Source of the DNA: Hymenobacter plasmatis
GTDB taxonomy: Bacteria; Bacteroidota; Bacteroidia; Cytophagales; Hymenobacteraceae
Assembly: GCF_020711255.1 (NCBI RefSeq)
Contig: NZ_JAJFAW010000004.1
Coordinates: 186,001-250,000, forward strand
Direction of reading: 5' to 3'
DNA: 64,000 nt
The notes beneath the pieces are model-generated. The model ran no database searches. It had not been told where the DNA came from and saw only the letters and a list, made by a program, of their open reading frames with translations. A program made the translations under genes and the position numbers. Positions 45,628-53,928 of the stretch are shown one piece after another (the first letter of the stretch is position 1; every line of letters starts with the position of its first letter).

Positions 45628-45763
45628 ATGCTTCAGCGGCCCAACGTTTCAATCCGCCGCCGCTCGGTTCCGGCCGCCCCGGGTCGAGCACACAATCACC
45701 GAAAAAGGCCGCCGGGTGGTGCCCATCATCGACATGCGTCGGCAGCTTGGGCAGGAGCTGTAG
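45628..45763 (+). pseudogene. Remnant of an HxlR-family transcription regulator
   Basis: The end of a winged-helix HxlR regulator survives: PPRVEHTITEKGRRVVPIID followed by MRRQLGQEL and a TAG stop at 45761-45763, matching the family C-terminal pattern PPRVEYSLTEKGRSLLPILD. Upstream of the PPR codons the reading continues only in another frame (SIRRRSVPAAP), which fits the preceding part of the same wing, so there is a frameshift near 45676-45682. The helix-turn-helix part is missing. The 37 bp after the stop lead to the UbiB gene on the other strand. Confidence 0.55.
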
Positions 45764-45800
45764 CAGGAAGGGTCCTAACAATTACCCAGTGAGCTCCCGA

Positions 45801-47483
45801 TTACTTCTCCTTGCGCCCGGTTCCAAGCAGCATCAGTATGAGCAGGATAAAGCCCGTGGCCCCGAGGCTCCACCAGGTGATTTCGGGCACGCCGCGGTGG
45901 TAGGGCATATCGGGCGTGTAGCGGCCCAGCAGCGACAGGCCCGAAAACACGAGGCCGCCCACGCTGAGCAGGGCCAGGATGGTGCGGCTCACCAGCTGGT
46001 CGGCCTTGCGTACCAGGGTGTTGTAGCCCACCAGCTCAAATTTCAGGCGCAGCTCGCCCTTGCTGATTTTGCGCACAATCTGCCGCACATCGGAGGGCAG
46101 CGTCTGGAGCAGCGCCAGTAGCTGCGTACCGGTGTATTCGGCTTCGCTGAGCAGGTTTTGGCGGGAGTACTGCTCGCGGATAATCTTGGCACCGTAGGGC
46201 CGCACAAACTCGAAGGTGTTGAAATTCGGATGCAGCACCTTGCCGATTCCTTCCAGAATAACCAGTGCCCGCAGGATGAGAAACACCGCACCCGGCACCT
46301 GCAATTTGTAGTTGTAGATAACGGTTTGGAGCGCATCGGCCAGGTCGCTCATGCTCATCTCCTTCACGTCGAGCGTGGCGAAGTCTTCGATGAGCTGGCT
46401 GAGGTCGGACTCGAAAGCGCGCATGTCCGGGATTTCTGCCGTGATGGCCAGCCGCCGAAAATTGAGCGCCATGCTGCGCGCGTCCTGCCGCGCCATGCCG
46501 ATGAACACGCCGGCAAAGGCGTATTTCTGCTGCTTGGTGAGCCGGCCCACCATGCCAAAGTCGATGAGGACCACCGTACCATCGGGCTGCACCAGCACGT
46601 TGCCCGGGTGCGGGTCGGCGTGGAAAATTCCGAACTCGAAAATCTGGGTCAGGTAGATGTCCATGCCCGTTTCGGCCACGGTCTCGGGGCTGAGGCCCCA
46701 GGCCAGGAGCTGGGCCTTGTCGGTGATTTTGCAGCCGCTCACGTACTCAATTACCAGAATACGCGCCGTGCTCAGCTCCCGGAAAGGCTTGGGAATGTAG
46801 AAGCTGGTGTAGTCGGCGTAAAGCTTGCGAAACTGCTCCATCGAGCGGGCCTCGGCGGTGTAGTCGAGCTCCTTGCTCATGCTGCGCTCGAAGGCATCCA
46901 CGATGTCCTGCGGGTTGGAAAGGCCCTGCTTTTGCAGGAAGCCGGCCGTGAGGCGCACCAGCTCATGGAGCAAGGCCAGGTCCGAGCGCACGGTTTCGCG
47001 CACGCCGGGGCGCTGCACTTTCACCACCACTTCCTCGCCGGTGAGCAGCCGCGCCTTATGCACCTGCCCAATGCTGGCCGAGCCCAGCGTGACGTCTTCA
47101 AACTCGCTGAAGACTTCTGAAATGGGTCGCCCCAGCTCTTCCTCAATTATTTGCCGGGCCACCACTACATCAAACGGCGGGACGTTGCTTTGCAGCTTCT
47201 CAAATTCTGTAATCAGGGCCTCGGGCAGCAAATCGGCCCGGTTGCTCATGGCCTGGGCCAGTTTGATAAACGTAGGGCCCAGTTCCTCAATTACCAGGCG
47301 CACCCGCTCCCAGCGCGTGGTTTCGAACACCTGCCGGTCGGCGCGCTGCCAGTTCAGGCGGCGCGCCTGGCTCACAAGGCGGCGCAGCGGCGTAGTAGTC
47401 ACCACGTCCTCAAAGCCATACCGCAGCAACACCTCCGCCACTTGCCGGATGCGGGTGAGGTTGGAAATCGTGTTTTTAAACAT
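45801..47483 (-). CDS. UbiB/AarF/ABC1-type kinase-like protein
   Basis: Protein of 560 aa. UbiB-family features: an A-rich/KxGQ-like segment FIKLAQAMSNRADLLP, SIGQVHKARLLTGEEVVVKVQRP with the lysine-containing ATP site, and HADPHPGNVLVQPDGTVVLIDFGMVG with catalytic and metal residues, followed by two C-terminal transmembrane helices (about 495-515 and 530-550). The KLAQ form replaces the usual KFGQ. The family supports quinone biosynthesis or lipid transport between membranes. It lies beside a phasin-like gene, 130 bp upstream, separated by a terminator. Confidence 0.92.
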   Translation of the reverse strand: MFKNTISNLTRIRQVAEVLLRYGFEDVVTTTPLRRLVSQARRLNWQRADRQVFETTRWERVRLVIEELGPTFIKLAQAMSNRADLLPEALITEFEKLQSNVPPFDVVVARQIIEEELGRPISEVFSEFEDVTLGSASIGQVHKARLLTGEEVVVKVQRPGVRETVRSDLALLHELVRLTAGFLQKQGLSNPQDIVDAFERSMSKELDYTAEARSMEQFRKLYADYTSFYIPKPFRELSTARILVIEYVSGCKITDKAQLLAWGLSPETVAETGMDIYLTQIFEFGIFHADPHPGNVLVQPDGTVVLIDFGMVGRLTKQQKYAFAGVFIGMARQDARSMALNFRRLAITAEIPDMRAFESDLSQLIEDFATLDVKEMSMSDLADALQTVIYNYKLQVPGAVFLILRALVILEGIGKVLHPNFNTFEFVRPYGAKIIREQYSRQNLLSEAEYTGTQLLALLQTLPSDVRQIVRKISKGELRLKFELVGYNTLVRKADQLVSRTILALLSVGGLVFSGLSLLGRYTPDMPYHRGVPEITWWSLGATGFILLILMLLGTGRKEK

Positions 47484-47557
47484 CGACAGTGAAAGTAGTA
47501 CCTCCGCACGGTATCAGGCCCTAAGGGCGCAGTGCCGTGCTGGTTTGGCAACTAACA

Positions 47558-47590
47558 AAAGCCCCGTTCGCGCGATGCGAACGGGGCTTT
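47558..47590 (-). terminator. Intrinsic terminator between phasin-like gene and ubiB
   Basis: Perfect 14-bp stem (AAAGCCCCGTTCGC / GCGAACGGGGCTTT) with a 5-nt loop and T/A ends, 23 bp after the phasin-like stop and upstream of the UbiB-family gene on the same strand. UbiB is therefore probably transcribed from its own promoter. Confidence 0.85.
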
Positions 47591-47613
47591 GATAAGGCAA
47601 ACAGATGTAAGAA

Positions 47614-48084
47614 TTAGGCGTTGTCGCCGCTAGGGGCTGCGGAACTGCTGGCGGCTGGCTTCCTGGCAGCGGGCTTTTTGGCGGCGCCGGCTTTGGCAGC
47701 GGCCGATTTCTGGGCGGTGCCGGCGGCACTGCTCACTTTGTCGGCTACTTTTTTGGTGGCACCGGCAGCTTTGCTGGTGGCGCTGCTGGCGGGTTTGGCG
47801 GCCGATTTAGAAGCGGGCTTCTTTGCGACAGTCTTGCTTTTCGGCTTCGTCTCGCCCAGGCCTACCGTGCTCTTGATGCGCTCTGAGAGGCCCTGAAACT
47901 GCTTTTCGAGCTCGGCGCGCTTGCTTTCGCCGCTTTTCATCAGCTCATCCACAATTTTCTTGCCCTCGGCCTGGGTCATCTTGTTGTCTTTCACCAGCTT
48001 TTCGATGGTGCTCTGTACTGACTTGCTGCCCTGCGCGATGTACCCAACGCCGGCGTTAACGAACTTTTTAAACAAATCTTCCAT
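47614..48084 (-). CDS. Phasin-like protein with histone-H1-like Ala/Lys tail
   Basis: Protein of 156 aa from MEDLFKKFVNAGVGYIAQ; an upstream frame to 48150 is not convincing. The first 75 residues form a helical phasin-like domain (SVQSTIEKLVKDNKMTQAEGKKIVDEL), as in PHA granule-associated or PhaF-like proteins. Residues 76-156 are an Ala/Lys/Pro/Ser-rich tail with AKKPA and AAAK units like bacterial histone H1-type DNA-binding tails. The tail may bind DNA or polyphosphate; this is inference. It sits upstream of the UbiB gene. Confidence 0.8.
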   Translation of the reverse strand: MEDLFKKFVNAGVGYIAQGSKSVQSTIEKLVKDNKMTQAEGKKIVDELMKSGESKRAELEKQFQGLSERIKSTVGLGETKPKSKTVAKKPASKSAAKPASSATSKAAGATKKVADKVSSAAGTAQKSAAAKAGAAKKPAARKPAASSSAAPSGDNA

Positions 48085-48335
48085 GGCGATGAAACAAATT
48101 GAGGTGAAAAATGAAATCGGGGAAGTGGTTGAAGTCAAAGCCCTTGCCACACTAAACTAGTATGCAAGCCGACTATTATTGATGCAAACCTACGAACTCT
48201 ACGCAGTAAAATTGAGCTGTTTACGCCGCTTTTTTCAAAATGTAGTGTTTAATCCGCAAAATCAAGAATTATTTTTCTGAATACTACGATAAAAGACCAG
48301 GAAATACCTGCTCCAACTCGCTCATGCTAGGCTAT

Positions 48336-49313
48336 TTACGCCGCCCGCTTACGCGAGGTGGCCCGCCGTGGTGTGGCTGCCGGCCACGCAATAGCGGTTG
48401 CCTGCGGAGTGGCCCACAGCTGCTCCAGGAAGCTGGCCACCTGGTAGAGCGCCTGCCGGGCTTCGGGCACAATGCGCCAAAACAGATGCCACCAGTGCAC
48501 AAGCCCCTCAAAGGGCTGCAGGGTCACCTTCACGCCAGCGGCACGGGCCTTGTCTACGAATTTCACCACGTCTTCGTACAGCACTTCGGCGGTGGAAACC
48601 TGGATGAGCAGCGGCGGCAAGCCGTGCAAATCGGCTTGGGCAGGCGAAAGCAGCGGGTGCTCGAGGGCGGTTTTGTGGGCATAGAGCGAGCCCCAGGTGC
48701 GCATTTGCAAAGCTTCGAGCAGGAGGCCTTCCTCCCGGGCCACGCGGCGCAGGGCAGTGATGGGCAGGTTCAAGTCGGTCCAGGGCGAGAGGGCCACGGC
48801 GGCGGCGGGCAGGGCCTCGCCGGCATCGCGCAGGGCCAGCAGCAGTGCCAGCGCCAGCCCACCGCCAGCGGAATCGCCGGCCACCACTATGTCTTTAGCC
48901 TCGTGGCCGTGGCGCAGCAGCCAGCGGTAGGCGCGCCTGGCATCGTCGAGCGCCGCCGGGAATGGGTGGTCGGGAGCCTTGCGGTAGTTGATGGTGAGCA
49001 CGTTGAGGCTGCAGCGCTCGGCCAGGCTGCCCACCAGGCTGCGGTGGGTATTGAGCGAGCCCAGCACGTAGCCCCCGCCGTGCAGATACAGCATCACGCG
49101 CTTGGGATGCGCGCCGCGGGGGCGCAGCCATTCCGCATCGAGCCGCTTATCCAGCTTCAGGCTCTCCAGGTGCACTTTCCAGGGCATAAACTGAAACAGC
49201 GAACCGGCCTCCATAGCCAGGCGCATGGCGCCCACACTGGGCTTGCGCCGGGCAAGCGGGGCCGCCGCCGCGGTAAGTAGCTGCTTGAGCAGCAGGTGCT
49301 GGAAAGAGGGCAT
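48336..49313 (-). CDS. HSL-type alpha/beta hydrolase (esterase)
   Basis: Protein of 325 aa. Features of the hormone-sensitive-lipase (GDXG) family: oxyanion loop YLHGGGYVLGS near residue 75, nucleophile GDSAGGG near residue 145, acidic residue in the STAEVLYED segment (Glu in place of a Gly-x-x-Asp form, as in lactone hydrolases of the family), and the active-site His in LVHWWHLF near residue 277. It hydrolyses esters or lactones in the cytoplasm. The C terminus carries a basic Ala/Arg tail (ATPRRATSRKRAA). The gene is isolated in an AT-richer neighbourhood. Confidence 0.9.
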   Translation of the reverse strand: MPSFQHLLLKQLLTAAAAPLARRKPSVGAMRLAMEAGSLFQFMPWKVHLESLKLDKRLDAEWLRPRGAHPKRVMLYLHGGGYVLGSLNTHRSLVGSLAERCSLNVLTINYRKAPDHPFPAALDDARRAYRWLLRHGHEAKDIVVAGDSAGGGLALALLLALRDAGEALPAAAVALSPWTDLNLPITALRRVAREEGLLLEALQMRTWGSLYAHKTALEHPLLSPAQADLHGLPPLLIQVSTAEVLYEDVVKFVDKARAAGVKVTLQPFEGLVHWWHLFWRIVPEARQALYQVASFLEQLWATPQATAIAWPAATPRRATSRKRAA

Positions 49314-49435
49314 TGGGTGGGGTAAATGCGGGAGGCAGAGCAGTATTTGGCAACTTCAACGGGCAACTTCCGAACGCCGGGATTAGCCGATGTTGGCGCA
49401 GCAAAAAGCATCTCGCTAGGCGCCTCTTGTCATGC

Positions 49436-49516
49436 AGAGCGCAGCGAAGCATCTTATCAGGTCAGCACGACTCGTTCAATCGTGATAAGATGCTTCGCAG
49501 GCTCAGCATGACAGAC
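49436..49516. repeat. Inverted repeat, family A (asymmetric arms)
   Basis: Arms TTGTCATGCAGAGCGCAGCG (left) and, in complement, TGTCATGCTGAGCCTGCG (right), with AAGCATCTTATCA in both and GCACGACTCGTTCAA in the centre. The two modules are the reverse of the copy at 38806, whose left arm is the TGAGCCTGCG type. It lies between the acyltransferase and the HSL-type hydrolase, both minus strand. Confidence 0.88.
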
Positions 49517-49605
49517 GATTAGAGTACGCTGGTCGTAGAGATACATAGGCCTCGGCAATTGCCCGATAACCACGCATTTGCCTTAAGCTTCAAACAAAAG
49601 AAATC

Positions 49606-50769
49606 CTAGGATTTGTGCCCCAGTTTGTTGTGCCGGTACCCCTTGATGGCCAGCGGAATCCAGCCGAGCAAGGGGACGAAATAAGCCAACGTAATGGGGT
49701 TGCGCCATAGCATACGCAGCCAGGCGCCCGGGCGGTCGAGCTTCATGCGAAAATCCCGGTGGCCTTCCTTCACATAAAGCCGCTCAAACTCGGTGAAAAC
49801 GGCGGGCCAGGCAAAGGGCAGGAAGAAGGGAAAGAAGCGGCGGTTTTCCTTCATGCGCTGCCACAGCTCGCCCCAGCGGTAGGGCTTCTGGCCGTGGGCG
49901 AGCACGGCGGCGTCCATTTCCACCTGCATCTTCTGGCGCACTTGCTCGGACAGCGCCAGGTAGTCTTCGCGGGTCAGCTCGTCCGGGCTTTTATCGGTCA
50001 GTTCGGAGGGGCGGATGCGGGTGCCCATCACGAAGATGAGCTTGGCCGGAAAGGCCAGGTAGAACGCCCAGGGCTGCACCAGCACCAGCAGCAGCAGCAG
50101 CGTGATGGGCAAAAACGGAATGCCGATTTTCTTGGTGAGGTGGTTTACCCAGGGGATGCTGTAGGCGTAGGGATTGAGGTATTCGGCGTTGATGGTGTAG
50201 AAGGGCACGATATCCGTGCGGTGCAGCACGCTCATGCGCACCATGCTGCTGGCCAGGCGCTGCAGCTGGTACTTGCGGTTGAAGCCCTTGCCAATGCCGG
50301 GCACGCCCTCGGGGTACAGCATCAGGTTGTGGTCCTGATAGTACATCATGGTCTCGAAATTGAGCGTGGTGGCATCCACGGCGCCGCAGCGCTTCCAGAA
50401 GTTGCGTATCAGGTACGGGTTCATCAGGGCCGTTTTCGAGAGCATCGGGGCCGAAAGGGGCCGCGGCAAGTCGTGTATCGACGAGTGCTCGGGCAGGTAC
50501 CGAAAAAGGTGCGAGAGGGCCACGATGGCATCCCAGGGGAAGGCCATGCCGGAGTGGTTGCTGGCGAAAATCAGCGGCCGGTCGGGGTTGTTGCGCTGCG
50601 GAAACGGCTCGAAGCCCACCAGCTCGGACCGGAACCACACCCGGTCGAGCAGCTGCAGGATGTTTTCGTCCACCGACCGGGTGAATTCTTCCTCGAAATA
50701 GTCGTCGTAGATGTGCTGGTTCGCCTGAATCTCTGGCGGAGGCGATGTAGCAGAAGCAGCAGTGGACAT
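49606..50769 (-). CDS. Lysophospholipid acyltransferase-like protein
   Basis: Protein of 387 aa. The PlsC-like motif region is visible: ASNHSGMAFPWDA near residue 67 (NHx-type block I with an extended spacing to Asp) and YPEGVPGIGKGF near residue 153 (block III, EG). Three or more hydrophobic segments lie in the C-terminal half (LLLLLVLVQPWAFYLAFPAKLIFVMG). Such enzymes acylate glycerolipids at the inner membrane. The fatty substrate cannot be judged. The start overlaps nothing, but YggS ends 88 bp upstream of it on the same strand. Confidence 0.8.
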   Translation of the reverse strand: MSTAASATSPPPEIQANQHIYDDYFEEEFTRSVDENILQLLDRVWFRSELVGFEPFPQRNNPDRPLIFASNHSGMAFPWDAIVALSHLFRYLPEHSSIHDLPRPLSAPMLSKTALMNPYLIRNFWKRCGAVDATTLNFETMMYYQDHNLMLYPEGVPGIGKGFNRKYQLQRLASSMVRMSVLHRTDIVPFYTINAEYLNPYAYSIPWVNHLTKKIGIPFLPITLLLLLVLVQPWAFYLAFPAKLIFVMGTRIRPSELTDKSPDELTREDYLALSEQVRQKMQVEMDAAVLAHGQKPYRWGELWQRMKENRRFFPFFLPFAWPAVFTEFERLYVKEGHRDFRMKLDRPGAWLRMLWRNPITLAYFVPLLGWIPLAIKGYRHNKLGHKS

Positions 50770-50857
50770 AACCGGAGGAGCAGCAGAGGCAGGAAAGATA
50801 GGAGAATTTCGACCGCCGCGCAGCCCGCCCCGGCCCTACCCTGCGGCCCGGGCCCGG

Positions 50858-51526
50858 CTAGCCGCGGCTGCCGAAGATGGCGCTGCCGACCCGCACCAGC
50901 GTGCTGCCTTCGGCCACGGCCAGCGGGTAGTCGCCGCTCATACCCATCGAAATTTCACAAAAGACTGGTTCAGAAACGAAATAGGCAGCTTTTAAGTGCT
51001 CGAAGTAGCCGCGCAGCTGCCGGAATTCCTGGCGCAGCTGGGTTTCGTCGGGAGTGAAAGTGGCCACTCCCATCACCCCGGTCAGGCGCACGTTCTTGAG
51101 CTGTTTGTATTCCGCCGAAGCCAGAATTTCTTCGGCTTCGGCCAGCGTCAGGCCGGATTTGGTTTCCTCCTGGGCGATGTGGAACTGCAGCAGCCCGCTG
51201 ATGACGCGGTGGTGCGCGGCGGCGTGCTTATCCAGCTCCCGCAGCAGCTTCAGGCTGTCGATGCTTTGCACGGTGTGCACAAAGGGCGCCAGCAGCTTCA
51301 CCTTGTTGGTCTGGAGTTGGCCGATGAGGTGCCACTCCACATCGGCGGGCAGGTTGGGCTGCTTGGCCGCCATTTCCTGGGGCCGGTTTTCGCCAAACAT
51401 GCGGGCGCCGGCGTCATAAGCCTCCTGCAATTTCTCAACGGGGTGCGTTTTGGTAACCACGACCAGCCGGGCTCCTGTGCCAGCTAGCTCCTTTTCGATG
51501 CGGTGTATATTGTCGGCGATGGACAT
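50858..51526 (-). CDS. YggS/PLPBP family pyridoxal phosphate homeostasis protein
   Basis: Protein of 222 aa from MSIADNIHRIEKELAG; a longer frame to 51649 reads into a family A repeat and is rejected. Family motifs: LVVVTKTHP with the PLP lysine (Lys26), GENRPQE, WHLIGQLQTNK, QSIDSLKL and SMGMSGDYPLAV. It binds PLP without known enzyme activity and regulates B6 and amino-acid balance in the cytoplasm. The acyltransferase gene follows 88 bp downstream. Confidence 0.95.
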   Translation of the reverse strand: MSIADNIHRIEKELAGTGARLVVVTKTHPVEKLQEAYDAGARMFGENRPQEMAAKQPNLPADVEWHLIGQLQTNKVKLLAPFVHTVQSIDSLKLLRELDKHAAAHHRVISGLLQFHIAQEETKSGLTLAEAEEILASAEYKQLKNVRLTGVMGVATFTPDETQLRQEFRQLRGYFEHLKAAYFVSEPVFCEISMGMSGDYPLAVAEGSTLVRVGSAIFGSRG

Positions 51527-51568
51527 TATGTAATTGACATGTGAAAAAACGGGCCTACTTAGCAGGCA

Positions 51569-51655
51569 CCTGTCATGCTGATGAAGGAAGCATCTTATCA
51601 GGTTCGAACTAGTCGTTGAGGCATGATAAGATGCTTCCTTCGTCAGCATGACAGG
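51569..51655. repeat. Inverted repeat, family A
   Basis: An 87-bp copy with arms CCTGTCATGCTGATGAAGGA and, in complement, CCTGTCATGCTGACGAAGGA; only one T/C difference separates the arms. The centre is GTTCGAACTAGTCGTTGAGG. The arms carry the gaAGGAAG module shared with the copy at 59068. It lies between VWA BatA and YggS, both minus strand. Confidence 0.9.
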
Positions 51656-51683
51656 CGCACACTCAGCACAACCGCTGTACCGG

Positions 51684-52706
51684 TTAATCCTCCAGCGGAT
51701 TGCTCAAAAACGTGCTTCGCAGCCCCAACCACAGCAGCCACAGGCCGATGGACAGCCACAGGTAAGGCAGGTAAAAATCCTTGGTATTGCGGAAGCGCAG
51801 CTGCTTGATTTCGGACTTTTCGAGGCGGTTAATCTGCTTGAAAACTTCGCGCAGGCCGGCTGTGTCCGTGGCCCGAAAGAACTGCCCTTCGGCGGCCGAG
51901 GCGAGCTGGCGCATGGTGGTTTCGTCGAGGCGGGTTTGCACGTAGCGCGTGCGGCCCAATGAGTCCTGCCCGTAGGGCACAAAGCCGTCTTTGCCCAGCC
52001 CAATGGTGTAAATGCGGATGCCGAAGGCGTGGGCCAGTTGGGCGGCCAGCAGCGGGTCGAGGCTGCCGGCGTTGTTTTCCCCATCGGACAGCAGAATGCA
52101 CACCCGCGACTTCGCCGTGGACTCGCGCAGCCGGTTGGTGGCCACGCCCAGCGCCGTGCCAATGGCCGTGCCGTCGAGCTTAATCATGCCCACGCGCAGG
52201 CTGGCCAGGTCTTCGCGCAGCAGGTCGTAGTCGGTGGTGAGAGGGGCCAGCGAGAAGGCCTCGCCGGCAAAGGCTACCAGGGCCAGCCGGTCACCCACGC
52301 GCGTTTTCAGGAAGTCGGTGGCAATGCGCTTGGCCGCTTCCAGGCGGTTGGGCTGCAGGTCCTGGATTTCCATGGAGCCCGACACGTCGAGGGCCAGCAC
52401 CAGGTCGATGCCGCGGCCGGACTGCTCCACCCGTTCGTCGGTGCGCTGGGGCCGGGACAGCGCCACAATGCCAAAGCTGAGCGCCAGGCCCAGCACCACA
52501 TCGGGCAAAAAGCGCAGGGCCGCTACCCAATCGCGCGGCAGCAGGCCAGGGCCAAACGCTACCCCCACCTGGGCCCGGCGACGGGCCAGCACCCGGCGCA
52601 GCACAAACAGCAGCGGCACCGCCACAATGAGCAGCAGCAACCGCGGCTCCTGCCACTGGTAGCCGGCCAGGGTGGTGTAGCGCAGAAGATTAAAAAAGTC
52701 GTTCAA
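51684..52706 (-). CDS. VWA-domain protein, BatA type
   Basis: Protein of about 340 aa. The start is taken as a TTG at 52706 (MNDFFNLLRYTTLAGYQWQEP) rather than the ATG nine codons upstream; either is possible. Two N-terminal transmembrane helices (about 20-40 and 60-80) precede a VWA domain with MIDAS residues DVSGS (near residue 100), a Thr in PLTTDY/DGTAIG and the Asp in LLSDGENN. A C-terminal helix follows (YLWLSIGLWLLWLGL). It is the Bat-type partner of the DUF58 and BatD-like genes just upstream, with a family A repeat between. Confidence 0.92.
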   Translation of the reverse strand: MNDFFNLLRYTTLAGYQWQEPRLLLLIVAVPLLFVLRRVLARRRAQVGVAFGPGLLPRDWVAALRFLPDVVLGLALSFGIVALSRPQRTDERVEQSGRGIDLVLALDVSGSMEIQDLQPNRLEAAKRIATDFLKTRVGDRLALVAFAGEAFSLAPLTTDYDLLREDLASLRVGMIKLDGTAIGTALGVATNRLRESTAKSRVCILLSDGENNAGSLDPLLAAQLAHAFGIRIYTIGLGKDGFVPYGQDSLGRTRYVQTRLDETTMRQLASAAEGQFFRATDTAGLREVFKQINRLEKSEIKQLRFRNTKDFYLPYLWLSIGLWLLWLGLRSTFLSNPLED

Positions 52707-52860
52707 GCAACCGCGAAGGTAGGAAGGCGCCACGGTGCGGCGCCTGTGGCATTATGGGGAAATGAATGCTGGGAGGCTTGGGCTTCAGTTTGAATCGTTG
52801 GTCTGCATAATTGAGCTAAAGCTGTTCGTGTTGAGCTAATCCACTTTGGTCGCTACCGCC

Positions 52861-52955
52861 CGTCTGTCATGCAGAGCGCAGCGAAGCATCTTATCAGGTC
52901 AGCACGACTCGTTCAGCGAGGATAAGATGCTTCGCTGCGCTCTGCATGACAGACG
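52861..52955. repeat. Inverted repeat, family A (most symmetric copy)
   Basis: A 95-bp near-perfect palindrome with arms CGTCTGTCATGCAGAGCGCA on both sides (in complement on the right), then GCGAAGCATCTTATC and the centre GCACGACTCGTTCAGCG. It shows the full family A structure and splits the presumed Bat operon between the BatD-like gene and the VWA gene. TTGAGCT/AGCTCAA motifs are crowded on both sides (52811, 52831, 52964, 52979). Confidence 0.92.
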
Positions 52956-53004
52956 ATTAGCTCAGCTCAATGGTAATTAGCTCAACGAACCATTAGTGCG
53001 TTGC

Positions 53005-53928
53005 TTACCCGACCAGCGAGGTATAGCGCCGCTCGGCAAAGCCCCGCAGGCGCTGAAAGGCGCGGTCTACCTCTTTAGCGTCTTCGGTTTGCAGGTTGCC
53101 GTAAATCACTTTATCGGTCGCACTCAAAGCATTGCGCACGTCGATGTCGTTTTCGAAGTACGCCACAATTTCGCGGGTGGTAAACGAGCTCAACTCGCTG
53201 TTTTCCAGTCCCGCGAGGTAGTTTTTCCAGAGGACCACGGCCCGCTCCACGTTGGTGGCCGAGCGGGATAAGTCGAACCGCTCCACGTGGCGGGCAAATT
53301 GAGCCAGAAAGTAGCGGTGGTTTTTGCGCAGCTTGTAGGCCTGGTAGCGCCGCGTGAGGCGCCGCCGAAACAGCGCCGCCCCGCCCCCCAGCAACAGCAG
53401 CACTACCGCCGCCCCCGCCAGCCAATACGGGTAATTAAACACGGGCTCAACCGGCACCAGGGCCAGGTTCTGGTGGAGCGGCGGGAGGTCGGCCGTGGCG
53501 GGCGCCGATGCAGCGGTGCGCCGCAGGCGCACTTGGCTGGGCGGCGGCGCCACGCTCAGCGTATCGGGGCCCCGCAGCACGGCCACCGGTAGTGCCAGCG
53601 TTTGCACCGAATCGAGTCGGAAGGTGCGCAGGTGGTAAACGGTCCGGTCGAGGCTGCGGCCCTGGCGGGTACGCGTGGGGAAGTAAGTTTTGCCAGTGTA
53701 CTCAAACGGCGCAAAACGGGCCAGCGAGTCCGGGAATACTACCTCCAGGCCCGGCTCGTGCTCGTATCGGAGCTCATAGTCCAGCGGCTCGCCTACCAAG
53801 ACGGTTTTCTTCAAAAAGCGGCCCTGCAGGCCAGCCGGTGGGCCATCCTGCGCGCCGGCTGGCCTGCCGAGCAGCAGGCTCAGGGCCAGGCAGCCCACGG
53901 CTTTGCCAAAGCTTCGGTACTTACCCAC
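53005..53928 (-). CDS. BatD-like envelope protein
   Basis: Protein of 307 aa from MGKYRSFGKAVGCLALSLLLG (signal peptide, cleavage near AGAQ). A periplasmic beta-sandwich domain (LVGEPLDYELRYEHEPGLEVVFPDSL) is followed by a transmembrane helix near residues 170-190 (WLAGAAVVLLLLGGGAALF) and a cytoplasmic helical tail. This is shorter than BatD, but the arrangement is the Bat-associated one. It overlaps the DUF58 gene by 8 bp (start 53928, DUF58 stop 53921), so the two are translationally coupled. Confidence 0.75.
   Translation of the reverse strand: MGKYRSFGKAVGCLALSLLLGRPAGAQDGPPAGLQGRFLKKTVLVGEPLDYELRYEHEPGLEVVFPDSLARFAPFEYTGKTYFPTRTRQGRSLDRTVYHLRTFRLDSVQTLALPVAVLRGPDTLSVAPPPSQVRLRRTAASAPATADLPPLHQNLALVPVEPVFNYPYWLAGAAVVLLLLGGGAALFRRRLTRRYQAYKLRKNHRYFLAQFARHVERFDLSRSATNVERAVVLWKNYLAGLENSELSSFTTREIVAYFENDIDVRNALSATDKVIYGNLQTEDAKEVDRAFQRLRGFAERRYTSLVG

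Noticed and set aside
48324..49280. A 318-codon plus-strand frame opposite the HSL-type hydrolase
   Set aside because: The minus-strand frame has the HGGGY and GDSAGGG motifs of a real hydrolase; the plus frame has none.
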